Assembly (NCBI GenBank): GCA_963693315.1
Contig: OY856188.1
Location: 246,711,666-246,775,665 of the forward strand
DNA length: 64,000 nucleotides
Origin: Diogma glabrata
Lineage: Eukaryota > Arthropoda > Insecta > Diptera > Cylindrotomidae
Direction: 5' to 3'
The position numbers and the translations under genes are program-made. The first letter of the stretch is position 1, and the number at the start of each line of letters is the position of its first letter. A model generated the notes under the pieces. The model was not told the origin of the DNA and made no database searches. It saw only the letters and a list, made by a program, of their open reading frames with translations. Below are positions 12,181-22,806 of this stretch, piece after piece.

Positions 12181-12677
12181 AATTTTGGACCTCCATTAAA
12201 AAACCCACACGTTTTTGTGCCAGAACTCACATACCTTAGCTACTCACATAAAATGTAAAATAAAATTGAATTTAATATGATCGTTTTCTTACTGCTTTAG
12301 ATTTATGAAAAGAGATGGATTTTCTATGCGTAAATGAAATCCAGGCTTGCTTAAAAATGCCGATTGACTATGTAGCTACAATTATAGAACTTCATAGAAT
12401 TAGCATAAATTAGCCCAAATTTTAGCTTTAATCTTCGCTGGCACCAGATAAGTGACAATAGACAAAACAAAAGTTTACGAAAAAACTTACTACAATTACA
12501 AAAACTTACGAAAACTTACTAGTTAAACCACGTTGTGCGGATTACAGAAAACTACTGCCTATGTTAATCTTTAAAGAAAAACAAGATGAAATCCTCCATG
12601 GAGTCATAACCCACGTTCACGATAATTGCTGAATGGATGAAATAGGATTAAAATATAGCTTCAATTAATATGGAAAG
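12181..12677. other. AT-rich spacer before the tandem duplication
   Basis: No gene, RNA or repeat recognised. Confidence 0.4.
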
Positions 12678-12814
12678 AACATCAAAGTGAGTTGTCAAAA
12701 AAGTCATAACAATCTAGAATTAATAAAATGTATTCCTGGGTGTAAAATTCTTGAAAAAATGGAAAATAAGAGTCATCTGTAAAGTTAATCAATAAATGTG
12801 GAATTCGTACCGTA

Positions 12815-12967
12815 ATGGAGCGTACAGCAGCTAATTTTATCTTAGAAGAATGTGAGGACGATGACTACAGTGCAGAAAACGAATTTTTACAAATACCTAT
12901 TTTAATAACAGATTATATAACAAATTTCTTTACCCGGGTTTACAAAACTTGCCATGCCTTACGATAG
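12815..12967 (+). CDS. Unrecognised 50-codon ORF, duplicated at 19396-19548
   Basis: A short frame starting MERTAANFILEECEDDDYS and ending TRVYKTCHALR runs to a TAG stop. It is open for 15 codons upstream of the ATG, so it could be part of a larger exon or a transposon protein fragment. The acidic stretch EECEDDD is its only distinctive feature. It is followed at once by GTGGCGTACGCAGG, which resembles a hAT-type inverted-repeat end. The same frame is present in the second duplication copy, which by itself only shows recent common origin. I do not recognise a family. Confidence 0.25.
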   Translation: MERTAANFILEECEDDDYSAENEFLQIPILITDYITNFFTRVYKTCHALR

Positions 12968-13016
12968 TGGCGTACGCAGGGGGGGGGGAGGGTTGCTGGG
13001 GGTTCAAACCCCCCAT
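12966..13016. mobile_element. Possible hAT-type terminal sequence (solo end)
   Basis: TAGTGGCGTACGCAGG followed by a G-run and GGGGGTTCAAACCCCCC resembles hAT inverted-repeat ends of the kind starting CAGTGGCG. The G-run and the C-run can pair across the TTCAAA. No matching opposite end or target duplication was found, so this is tentative. Repeated at 19547-19598. Confidence 0.35.
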
Positions 13017-13160
13017 GTTGCAAAAATCGGTTAAAAAATTATTCTAATATACACTTACAGGGAATTAACATTTCAATATACCATAGTAAAAACCTAATTG
13101 TCTCTATCAGATCCCTTACTTCATAATAACAGTAATTATTTTGTGTATGCACATATGATA

Positions 13161-15494
13161 ACTTCGGTTTTGAAAATACCTAAGTATTGCATTCATAAGG
13201 CAAAAGTGAAATTTTTACCCCACTTTTTTGGCATTTCTCGACGTTTTAGAACCTACTGATTCTAAAAAAGCAAAAAAAATGTATCTTTGTCTGCCGTCAC
13301 AACCGACGAAATCTAGAAAACCGCTGGACGGATTTAAAAAATTTGTGTGTGTGTCAAAACAAGGAAATTTACATATTTTTTCTTAAAAGACCTTCATTTT
13401 AAGTGATTAATAGAATAATTAATAATAAATAGAATAGAAACATTGAATATGAAGAAATCTTGATGGTCGGGATTGGTATGTGAGACTAAAAACTAGATTA
13501 TTGCATTATAAGTTTGTCAGAAAAATGCTGTAATGAGTGTCAAAAGAAAGATTTTTATTTATTATTTTACCCTATTTTTTTGGAAAAAATAAAATTAATT
13601 TTATTTGTATGACATGAAATTACTTCGGTCTGAAAGACGTAAGTATTACATTCATGAGCTAAAAATGAAATTCTTAGCCCAACTCTTTTTGGCATTTCTC
13701 GACGTTTTAGGACCTACTGATTCTAAAACAGCAAACAAAAAAAATCTATGTATGTCTGTAAAAATATAAAATTAATTATTTATATGGGATTTTTTGCATT
13801 AAATTTCTAGACAATACTTTGTGTGAATTCATAGAATGGGGAACATTTCTATTCTAATTAACATCCTAAGTCACGATTGTATAGTCATTATTGATTGTTT
13901 CCAATCAATGTGAAATCAATGGCTGACACTTGGTCAATTTGTAGTTCTATATGTATTAACATTAGACTACATTATGGGAATTTTAAATTTATTTTGGATT
14001 TTTGAGATCAATTAAACTCAAGTAAGTAAAGAAGTAATTGGAATATTTTCAATTCAAAGGTATGGTTTGAAGTTTCTCAGAAAAAAAACTACAATTCACA
14101 TTTTACGTGTTTCGGATCAGATTCGAACCTACCCTCGTCAGTGCCCGGCTCGAATCCTTAGGCAGACACGCTATCGATTACGCCGTTGAGGCGATGACAA
14201 TTTCAAAGTTGAAACTTCTTCATCACTTAATTATTTTTTACTTAAGTTGAATTTTTCCACTGTCATTAGACTCCATATTATGGAAATGCCTCTACATTAT
14301 ATGGGATTTTTTAATTAAAATTAATTATTTGTTTGACATGAAATTTTTGAGAATTATGGCATTATAAGTTTGTCTAAAAATTGTTGTCAAGTGTCTCAAA
14401 AGATAGATTTTTATTTATTCTTTTACCAAATTTTTGGAATAAAATAAAATTAATTATTTGTATGACATGAAATTTTATTATTATTATTGAGAATTATGGC
14501 ATTATAAGTTTATCAAAAAAATGTTGTCAAGGGTGTCAATAGAAAGATTTTTATATATTTTTTTCCCCAATTTTTTTGGAAAAATAAAAGAAAATATTTG
14601 TACGACACGAAATTTTATTATTATTATTGAGAATTATAAGTTAGTCAAAAATATAATGTCAAGTGTGTCAAAAGAAAAACTTTCATTTATTTTTTTAGAA
14701 AACAATAAAATTAGTTATTTGTATGAAATGAAATGTATAATGAACATGAAATTATTATTATTGAGAATTTTATTGCATTATAAGTTTGTCAAAAAAATAT
14801 TGTCAAGTGTGTCAAAAAATGATTTCATTTATTTTTTTAAATAATTTTTAGGAAAACAAAATTTAGCTGTTTGTTTACGAAACATTTAACATGAAAATTT
14901 TTGAATTTGTTATAGTTTTTGAAATATTTTTGGAATTTTGAAAAAGTTTCAGTTTTTGATTTTGTAAGAATTTTTGGAATAGTTTTAGAATTTTGAAAAA
15001 TTTTAAATTTTTGATTTTATTATAATTTTTATGATTTTGGAATAAGTTTCAATTTTTGATTTTGTAATAATTTTTGAAATATTTTTAGAATTTTGTTTGA
15101 AAAAAGTTTGAATTTTTGATTTTATTTTATTTTACAACAGTTTTGGAATTTTGAAAGAAATATGAATTTGTGATTTTGACATATTTTCTCGAAACGCTAA
15201 ATCTAGAGGTATTTGAGTAGCTTGCTGATTGTTTAATCTTATCACTAAATTATGTTAATTTATGATCTGTTATAATTTTCCGACAACGTATTGATGTTTC
15301 GTGTTAGTTTTGTAATACATATCTTAACAGAGATAAAAAATACATGTACTTTAACAAAAAGTTATGTTTGATATTCATCGCTGCCCAAAACTAAAAACCA
15401 TGTCCTCATAAAAGTTTTTTGCCGAAAACTATATCAAAATTCTTAACCCAGACGGAAGTCTTGATATCTCAGAGCTTGAGATTTCAGCCCCTCC
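13161..15494 (-). repeat. Family A repeat element, copy 3, with partial tandem unit
   Basis: Reversed family A. Two start blocks occur in tandem: ACTTCGGTTTTG at 13161 (partial unit to about 13620) and ACTTCGGTCTGAAAGACG at 13621, each followed by TGGCATTTCTCGACGTTTTA. The AT-rich array occupies about 14890-15170, and the far end (GATATCTCAGAGCTTGAG) closes near 15494. A SINE-like insertion at 13782-14316 lies inside. The copy in the second duplication unit (19745-21705) lacks that insertion. Confidence 0.75.
13782..14316 (-). mobile_element. tRNA-headed SINE insertion with 14-bp target duplication
   Basis: AAAATTAATTATTT occurs at both borders (13768-13781 and 14317-14330), and the second duplication copy has a single AAAATTAATTATTT here, the expected empty site. 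Reverse-complemented, the insert has a tRNA-like head with a B-box-like GGTTCGAATC (14120-14129) and a weak A-box-like CGGCGTAATCG (about 14175-14185). The distal part matches the 3' part of the elements at 40140-40870 (CATGATTGG-type core CAATCAATAATGACT, GACTTAGGATGTT, CTAGAAATTTAATGCAAAAA). A second direct repeat, ATATGGGATTTTTT, lies just inside both borders and is unexplained. Pol III transcription followed by LINE-assisted insertion is the usual route for such elements. Confidence 0.8.
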
Positions 15495-15597
15495 ATATAT
15501 TTTAATCTTGAATTCAATTTGAACTATAATTCATAACCCTATATTTATATTATATTTAAATACCGATTTTTATTTTATTTTTTAACCTTTTAAATAT

Positions 15598-16376
15598 AAA
15601 AAAAAGTCGGTCAAGTGCTTTTTCCTTGTTAGGATCAAAAACGATTTTTTTCACTCGTCCTCAATCTCACCCCCTCAAAATAGAGAAAAGTAAATATGTG
15701 GTACTTCGCTATAGTTTTAGTTTAAGGTTTATCAAATTTCCTATTTCTGCCTGTATTTTAAAATTTATCTGTCAATAAACGTCAAAACGTAAGGAGGGGG
15801 GCACCAAATTTCAGTTGCACTTTTTTTGATAATGATTGAATCAAAACCTGTGCACCGTAAAATTCTAAAAACAATTACAATGTTTTTTAAATAAAGTAAT
15901 CTTTCATATGACACTCTACTTGTTACGTTCAAAAAATATTTTTTTCACCCTTTCCCAATCGCACCCCCTCAAAATATAGAAAAATAACTATGTAACACTT
16001 CGCTATAGTTTTCGTTCAGAGTTTATCAAACTTCCTTTTTTATTCAAACTTCTTTTTCGTGAGTTTCTTAAAAATTTTCTGTCAATTAAGTGGGAGTTGG
16101 GACCAACTTTTTGTTGAACTTTTTTGAGAATAATTAAAAAACTGTGCTCTGCAAAATTCTATAAAAAAATACATTGTTTGTTGAATGAAGTGCTATTTCA
16201 TATGACATCCAACATGGCTAGGTTTTAAATGGTGTTCTTCCCCTTCTCATGCCCACCTCCTTATTAAATACAATTATGAGAATTTTACACTTCGCTATAT
16301 TTTTCGTTCAAAAGTTACCACTTTTTCTATATTTCCTAAGACTCTTGAAGTTTTTTTTATTCAATAGGTTCGGAAC
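15598..16376 (+). repeat. Family B ~280-310-bp tandem units (left duplication copy)
   Basis: Nearly three repeats of a unit with these landmarks: GTGCACCGTAAAATTCTAAA, TTTCATATGACACTC, ACTTCGCTATAGTTTT, TATCAAACTTCC and TCTGTCAAT, then a G-rich stretch and TTGCACTTTTTT. The same unit occurs at 21815-22576, 27480-29130 and, reversed, 51600-51893 and 54730-55560. A conserved tail seen at 17735-17816 (TTTATGAGATAACCG ... AAAACGGAACCCTAAAA) ends the block after the MITE and hairpin insertions. Confidence 0.75.
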
Positions 16377-16893
16377 TAGGGTTACCAACTCTTGAAAGCA
16401 CGCGACCCGGAGATTTTATAATATATAAAAATATAATTCAACTAGGGTAGAAATTTTGTACCATTTTCTCTCTTAGAGAAATAAAAGCAGAGATAAATTG
16501 AAATATATACAATCGTCTTTGATTGATTCATTTAAATTGTAAATATGTCACGTGTCCATAAATGTCACGTCGTGATTGGTTCGATGTGTATTGTATTTGA
16601 ATTTATCTTGAGAGGAAATTTGAGTGTTGGTATGTAGACTTTGTTTTTAGTTTTCTTCAGGAGAGATAATTTTCTACACTAGAGAATTAACAGGAGAGAT
16701 AATGGTACAAAATCGCTACCTAGGGGACCCCTGTGCATTTGCACAAATTTTAAAACAAATACTTTTTTAAGCCAGAAATGAAATCACAATCCAAAATAAT
16801 ACGTCAATCCGCAAAATTACATACTTAGAAAGGGCCCTACAGTTGTTTGTAACTTCTGAGAGGAGTACCCTACTTGTAATTTATTATGTATAA

Positions 16894-16938
<45 letters not shown>

Positions 16939-17409
16939 AACATTTTCTTTAATTGTCATTGTTTTGTTTGGGATTATTTTGATTTGACTGATATTTATTA
17001 TTTAATAGTAAAATTAAGATACGTACAGTTTTATATGGGCAACTAATTAAATTCAAATGTCAAAACCATTCAAAATTAACAACAAAAAACTATTAGCATT
17101 AATCCAATATATAGACATAAAACATCAATTAGCTTATACGTAATATGGAAAAACAAAATATCCAATGAACCAACATAAATAACCAAAAACTCATTGCAAA
17201 ACTAAACTCGGCCGTTTTCTAATACACAGAGTTTCGTTTCTTTTGTTTTCAAACGAATTCTGTTTACTTGAATTGAAAGAAATTTGACATTTTTTTATTT
17301 TTTATGTATTTACTATTTCGCCCGGAGATTTGCCTTCCAAGCCCTGAGCCCGGAGATTTGCCGGCAAACCCTGAGTCTCCGGGTGAAAAATACTCAGTTG
17401 GTAACCCTA
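16377..17409. mobile_element. Non-autonomous hAT element, 1,033 bp
   Basis: Inverted ends TAGGGTTACCAACT and AGTTGGTAACCCTA are flanked by the 8-bp direct repeat TTCGGAAC (16369-16376 and 17410-17417). The right duplication copy has one TTCGGAAC with no insert (near 22565-22572), a precise empty site. Subterminal CCCGGAGATTT motifs occur near both ends (16408, 17320, 17350). 8-bp target duplication and TAGGGTTRCCA-type ends fit the hAT superfamily. No transposase is encoded. A (AAAT)n tract at about 16893-16936, preceded by GTAATTTATTATGTATAA, may be a nested LINE or SINE tail. Confidence 0.88.
16443..16723. mobile_element. Possible MITE nested in the hAT element
   Basis: CTAGGGTAGAAATTTTGTACC at 16443 is matched in reverse by GGTACAAAATCGCTACCTAG near 16703-16722, an imperfect inverted repeat of about 30 bp that extends into TTCTCTC / GAGAGA. 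No clear target duplication was seen. Confidence 0.5.
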
Positions 17410-17420
17410 TTCGGAACTAA

Positions 17421-17650
17421 GACTGCGTTCCAATTAGCTGCTAAATTGTACAAAGCTGCTAAATCTAAATTTGATTTATCAAAGTCGTCCCATTGTAATT
17501 TAAATTTATGTAATTAAGTTGTACGATATTGATAAAAACATCAATTTTTTTAAAATAATTTAGAAACAAAATTCTAATTTAGTCAAATAAAAAGTTGACT
17601 AAATTGATTTAACACTTTTAGTACAATTTAGCATCAATTGGAACGCAGTC
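17421..17650. mobile_element. Harbinger-type MITE, 230 bp (left copy)
   Basis: Ends GACTGCGTTCCAATT and AATTGGAACGCAGTC form an inverted repeat that continues with GCTAAATTGTAC inside. TAA flanks both sides (17418-17420 and 17651-17653), the target duplication typical of PIF/Harbinger and Tourist-type MITEs. The orthologous copy at 22577-22806 has TAC on the left, a single substitution. It predates the large duplication. Confidence 0.75.
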
Positions 17651-17667
17651 TAAGTGGGGTAAGTGGG

Positions 17668-17734
17668 CTATAAATCCTATGGGCCTGAAACCTACCCATA
17701 GCCTGGGTAGGTTTCAGGCCCATAGGATTTATAG
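17668..17734. repeat. Perfect 31-bp hairpin, 5-nt loop
   Basis: The arm 17668-17698, which starts CTATAAATCCTATGGGCC, is exactly complementary to 17704-17734, with loop TAGCC. In the right duplication copy the equivalent site (about 22824-22861) has lost the middle, leaving a much shorter pairing. The parental sequence is probably the family B tail, where CCATAG and ATTTATAGTTTA occur without a long inverted partner (see 50070-50100, reversed). Confidence 0.85.
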
Positions 17735-17999
17735 TTTATGAGATAACCGATTTTAACACAAAAGCACATCGTAATCTCACCAGTAGTGTTCCGTATAAAA
17801 ACGGAACCCTAAAACCATAAAAATCAAATTAAATTTTTATCTAAAACCCCCCATAGCTCAATTCTCCGTTCTCCACTGCCTTACAATAAAAGTAAAGTGC
17901 ATTTTCGAGTGTAATTTGTCTAAAAAATATTAATTATCTTATTAATATTTAATATTATCGTTTAGAATTTACGAATTATCAATTTGCTGAATTATAAAA
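17735..17999 (+). repeat. Family B conserved tail and flank
   Basis: TTTATGAGATAACCG, AATCTCACCAGTAGTGTTCC and AAAACGGAACCCTAAAA match the reversed block at 49998-50100 and the block at 29015-29130. It marks a defined end of family B, so B is not just a satellite but part of a larger repeated element. Confidence 0.65.
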
Positions 18000-18818
18000 T
18001 AGTACATTATATACCGAGGTGATAAAGTAAATTTTCTACATTGAGGTGGATATTAATTCGCGAGAAACGAAGTTTCGAGCGAATTAAGCACCGAAATGGA
18101 GAAAATTTTCTTCACCGAGGTTTATAAACTATTTTTTTTACTACTTGATATAAAAAATGCACTAAAACTCTTAATTTCTCACAAAATAAAATGTCAATTA
18201 ATAAGCAAATGGTGAATAAATAAAAATTTTGATTTGGTGAAACATTGTGTATCATATCATTGGATTGCGTATTGGATATTTATAATTCAGGGCTGCTTAG
18301 TTAGAAATTAATTTTCAATTAATTTTCTTAAAACTATATAAAAATCACATATGCTTTGCATCAAAAAATATAGCTTTTATTTATTTTTGACATGAATTGA
18401 ATTGAATTGAAAATCTATTCAATATTGTTGAGCCAAATTTAGAATTTTTTTAGTCTACAACTCACAACTAAACTAAATTTCAACAGAATTCTGTTTAACA
18501 CGAATTAAAATTTCAAATAAATTAAACTATAGTTGCAAAGAAGTTTTTGCATTCATTCATTATTTATTATTATTAAAATAAAATCAAAACGCTTATTATT
18601 TTTTAATATATTATTATTATTTTAGGAAGAAACTAAAAAAATTCAAAGATGAACTCAGTTAACAAACGAACAAAAATTATATTTTCATTATTTACTAAGG
18701 TGCTAAAATACTTATTATTAGGTGTGGGGAATAATTATTAGTAACCTTAGCTGAGAAAAATAACTTTTGTCTTGGGTTTTTGAGTAAATAATTGAAATTT
18801 GTCATGCAAGTAGTAAAA
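18000..18818. mobile_element. Unclassified ~820-bp insertion with palindromic core
   Basis: The right duplication copy passes directly from AATTATAAAA to AATATATTTAAAG (near 23120), whereas this copy carries extra sequence. Inside, CCGAGGTGATAAAGTAAATT near 18016 and GAAAATTTTCTTCACCGAGG near 18102 face each other, around a palindromic centre (TTAATTCGCGAGAAAC / GTTTCGAGCGAATTAA, 18054-18089). Exact ends and target duplication could not be fixed because of flanking A-runs. Confidence 0.55.
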
Positions 18819-19395
18819 AAAATATATTTAAAGAATGAGTGCATTCATTATTTTTTGCTTGATATTCACTGGCCCTCTAGATATAAACATCGAAAGCTTT
18901 AAAAAGTGTGAATACCATAATAATATGTCAAAAATTAAAAATAATAGTCATTTATATTTTGGTGATCTTAGAACGAGTTCGAAATTTATTATTGCTGGGA
19001 GTCCTTTTATATAAAAGGTACTGATGAATACTTTTTACAGTTTAATTTAATTTTGGGCGAATTAATTATATTTTACATTGAACTAATTAATAGTGTGTAT
19101 AAATTGCCGATATGTTAGTGAAGTAACTGAATTGAATCCAACTTTTACCTTTTTAAAAATAATAGTAATTTATTTTAAAAATTTTATTATAAAAACATTT
19201 TAAAAATTGTGAATTTCCCGCCGTGTGAAGTATTTTTTAATTTTTTTTTGTTGGGAAAAACATCAAAGTGAGTTGTCAAAAAAGTCAAAACAATCTAGAA
19301 TTAATAAAATGTATTCCTGGGTGTAAAATTCTTGAAAAAATGGAAAATAAGAGTCATCTGTAAAGTTAATCAATAAATGTGGGATTCGTACCGTA

Positions 19396-19548
19396 ATGGA
19401 GCGTACAGCAGCTAATTTTATCTTAGAAGAATGTGAGGACGATGACTACAGTGCAGAAAACGAATTTTTACAAATACCTATTTTAATAACAGATTATATA
19501 ACAAATTTCTTTACCCGGGTTTACAAAACTTGCCATGCCTTACGATAG
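19396..19548 (+). CDS. Unrecognised 50-codon ORF, right copy
   Basis: Same frame as 12815-12967, from MERTAANF to the TAG stop, unchanged in the parts compared. Family unknown; low confidence that it is translated. Confidence 0.25.
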   Translation: MERTAANFILEECEDDDYSAENEFLQIPILITDYITNFFTRVYKTCHALR

Positions 19549-19744
19549 TGGCGTACGCAGGCGGGGGGGGGAGGGTTGCTGGGGGTTCAAACCCCCCATG
19601 TTGCATAAAATCGGTTAAAAAATTATTATAATATACACTTACAGGGAATTAACATTTCAATATACCATAGTAAAAACCTAATTGTCTCTATCAAATCCCT
19701 TACTTCATAATAACAGTAATTATTTTGTGTATGCACATATGATA

Positions 19745-21705
19745 ACTTCGGTTTTGAAAAAACTTAAGTATTGCATTCATGAGGCAAAAGTGAAATTTTT
19801 ACCCACACTTTTTTGGCATTTCTCAACGTTTTAGAACCTACTGATTCTAAAAAAGCGAAAAAAAAATGTATCTTTGTCTGCCGTCACAACCGACGAAATC
19901 TAGAAAACCGCTGGACGGATTTAAAAAATTTGTGTGTGTGTCAAAACAAGGAAATTTATATATTTTTTCTTAAAAGACCTTCATTTTAAGTGATTAATAG
20001 AATAATTAATAATAAATAGAATAGAAACATTGAATATGAAGAAATCTTGATGGTCGGGATTGGTATGTGAGACTAAAAACTAGATTATTGCATTATAAGT
20101 TTGTCAGAAAAATGCTGTAATGAGTGTCAAAAGAAAGATTTTTATTTATTATTTTACCCTATTTTTTGGAAAAAATAAAATTAATTTTATTTGTATGACA
20201 TGAAATTACTTCGGTCTGAAAGACGTAAGTATTACATTCATGAGCTAAAAATGAAATTCTTAGCCCAACTCTTTTTGGCATTTCTCGACGTTTTAGGACC
20301 TACTGATTCTAAAACAGCAAACAAAAAAAATCTATGTATGTCTGTAAAAATATAAAATTAATTATTTGTTTGACATGAAATTTTTGAGAATTATGGCTTT
20401 ATAAGTTTGTCTAAAAATTGTTGTCAAGTGTCTCAAAAGATAGATTTTTATTTATTCTTTTACCAAATTTTTGGAATAAAATAAAATTAATTATTTGTAT
20501 GACATGAAATTTTATTATTATTATTGAGAATTATGGCATTATAAGTTTGTCAAAAAAATGTTGTCAAGGGTGTCAATAGAAAGATTTTTATATATTTTTT
20601 TTCCCAATTTTTTGGAAAAATAAAAGTAAATATTTGCACGACACGAAATTTTATTATTATTATTGAGAATTATAAGTTAGTCAAAAATATAATGTCAAGT
20701 GTGTCAAAAGAAAAATTTTCATTTATTTTTTTAGAAAACAATAAAATTAGTTATTTGTATGAAATGAAATGTATAATGAACATGAAATTATTATTTTTGA
20801 GATTTTATTGCATTATAAGTTTGTCAAAAAAATATTGTCAAGTGTGTCAAAAAATGATTTCATTTATTTTTTAAATAATTTTAGGGACTAAAAAAATTTA
20901 GCTGTTTGTTTACGAAACATTTAACATGGAAATTTTTAAATTTGTTATAGTTTTTGAAATATTTTTGGAATTTTGAAAAAGTTTCATTTTTTGATTTTGT
21001 AAGAATTTTTGGAATAGTTTTAGAATTTTGAAAAATTTTTGATTTTATTGTAATTTTGGAAAAAGTTTCAATTTTTGATATTGTTATAATTTTTGCAATA
21101 TTTTTAGAATATTGGAAACAGTTTGAATTTTCGTCTTTTTGGAATATTATTAGAATTTAAAAAAAGTTTTAAATTTGATTTTATTCTACTTTTTGAAATA
21201 TTTTTAGAATTTAGAAAAAAAATATTTGAATTTTTTATATATTTTTAGGATTTTGAAAAAAGTTTCAATTTTTGATTTTGTAAGAATTTTTGGAATATTT
21301 TTAGAATTTTGTTTGAAAAAAGTTTGAATTTTTGATTTTATTTTATTTTACAACAGTTTTGGAATTTTGAAAGAAATATGAATTTGTGATTTTGAAATAT
21401 TTTCCCGAAACGCTAAATCTAGAGGTATTTGAGTAGCTTGCTGATTGTTTAATCTTATCACTAAATTATGTTAATTTATGATCTGTTATAATTTTCCGAC
21501 AACGTATTGATGTTTCGTGTTAGTTTTGTAATACATATCTAAACAGAGATAAAAAATGCATGTACTATAACAAAAAGTTATGTTTGATATTCATCGCTGC
21601 CCAAAACTAAAAACCATGTCCTCATAAAAGTTTTTTGCCGAAAACTATATCAAAATTCTTAACCCAGACGGAAGTCTTGATATCTCAGAGCTTGAGATTT
21701 CCTCC
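19745..21705 (-). repeat. Family A repeat element, copy 4
   Basis: Counterpart of 13161-15494 without the SINE-like insert. Start blocks at 19745 (ACTTCGGTTTTG) and 20210 (ACTTCGGTCTGAAAG); AT-rich array about 20935-21340; far end GATATCTCAGAGCTTGAG near 21690. The terminal TCAGCCC of copy 3 is reduced here. Confidence 0.75.
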
Positions 21706-21814
21706 ATATATTTTAATCTTGAATTCAATTTGAACTATAATTCATAACCCTATATTTATATTATATTTAAATACCAATTTTTATTTTATTTTTTAACCTT
21801 ATTTTTTATACATA

Positions 21815-22576
21815 AAAAAAGTCGGTCAAGTGCTCTTTCCTTGTTAGGATCAAAAACGATGTTTTTCACTCTTCCTCAATCTAACCCCCTGAGATAGAGA
21901 AAAATAAATATGTGGTACTTCGCTATAGTTTTAGTTTAAGGTTTATCAAATTTCCTATTTCTGCCTGTATTTTAAAATTTATCTGTCAATAAACGTCAAA
22001 ACGTAAGGAGGGGGGCACCAAATTTCAGTTGCACTTTTTTTGATAATGAATGAATCAAAACCTGTGCACCGTAAAATTCTAAAAAAAATTACAATGTTTT
22101 TTAAATAAAGTAATCTTTCATATGACACTCTACTTGTTACGTTCAAAAAAGATTTGTTTCACCCTTTCCCAATTGCACCCCCTCAAAATATAGAAAAATA
22201 ACTATGTAACACTTCGCTATAGTTTTCGTTCAGAGTTTATCAAACTTCCTTTTTCTGTGAGTTTTTTAAAAATTTTCTGTCAATTAAGTGGGAGTTGGGA
22301 CCAACTTTTTGTTGCACTTTTTTGAGAATAATTAAAAAACTGTGCTCTGCAAAATTCTATAAAAAATACATTGTTTGTTGAATTAAGTGCTATTTCATAT
22401 GACATCCAACATGGCTAGGTTTTAAATGGTGTTCTTCCCCTTCTCATGCCCACCCCCTTATTAAATACAATTATGAGAATTTTACACTTCGCTATATTTT
22501 TCGTTCAAAAGTTACCACTTTTTCTATATTTCCTAAGACTCTAGAAGTTTTTTTTATTCAATAGGTTCGGAACTAC
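21815..22576 (+). repeat. Family B tandem units (right duplication copy)
   Basis: Counterpart of 15598-16376 with landmarks GTGCACCGTAAAATTC, CATATGACACTCTACTTG and ACTTCGCTATAG. The family B tail follows at about 22860-22945. Confidence 0.75.
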
Positions 22577-22806
22577 GACTGCGTTCCAATTAGCTGCTAA
22601 ATTGTACAAAGCTGCTAAATCTAAATTTGATTTATCAAAGTCGTCCCATTGTAATTTAAATTTATGTAATTAAGTTGTACGATATTGATAAAAACATCAA
22701 TTTTTTTAAAATAATTTAGAAACAAAATTCTAATTTAGTCAAATAAAAAGTTGACTAAATTGATTTAACACTTTTAGTACAATTTAGCATCAATTGGAAC
22801 GCAGTC
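22577..22806. mobile_element. Harbinger-type MITE, right copy
   Basis: Inverted ends GACTGCGTTCCAATT and AATTGGAACGCAGTC; flanks TAC and TAA. Counterpart of 17421-17650. Confidence 0.72.

Larger units (their letters stand above)
12678..19253. repeat. Tandem duplication, left copy (6.6 kb)
   Basis: Starting AACATCAAAGTGAGTTGTC at 12678 and ending AATTTTTTTTTGTTG at 19253, this unit is followed directly by a second, near-identical copy (19254-23582). Differences are mostly insertions in this copy: 13782-14316 (SINE), 16377-17409 (hAT), about 18000-18818 (unclassified) and a longer hairpin at 17668-17734. The two copies share a family A element, family B units and a Harbinger-type MITE. A real tandem duplication and an unmerged haplotype in the assembly would both look like this. 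Confidence 0.9.
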
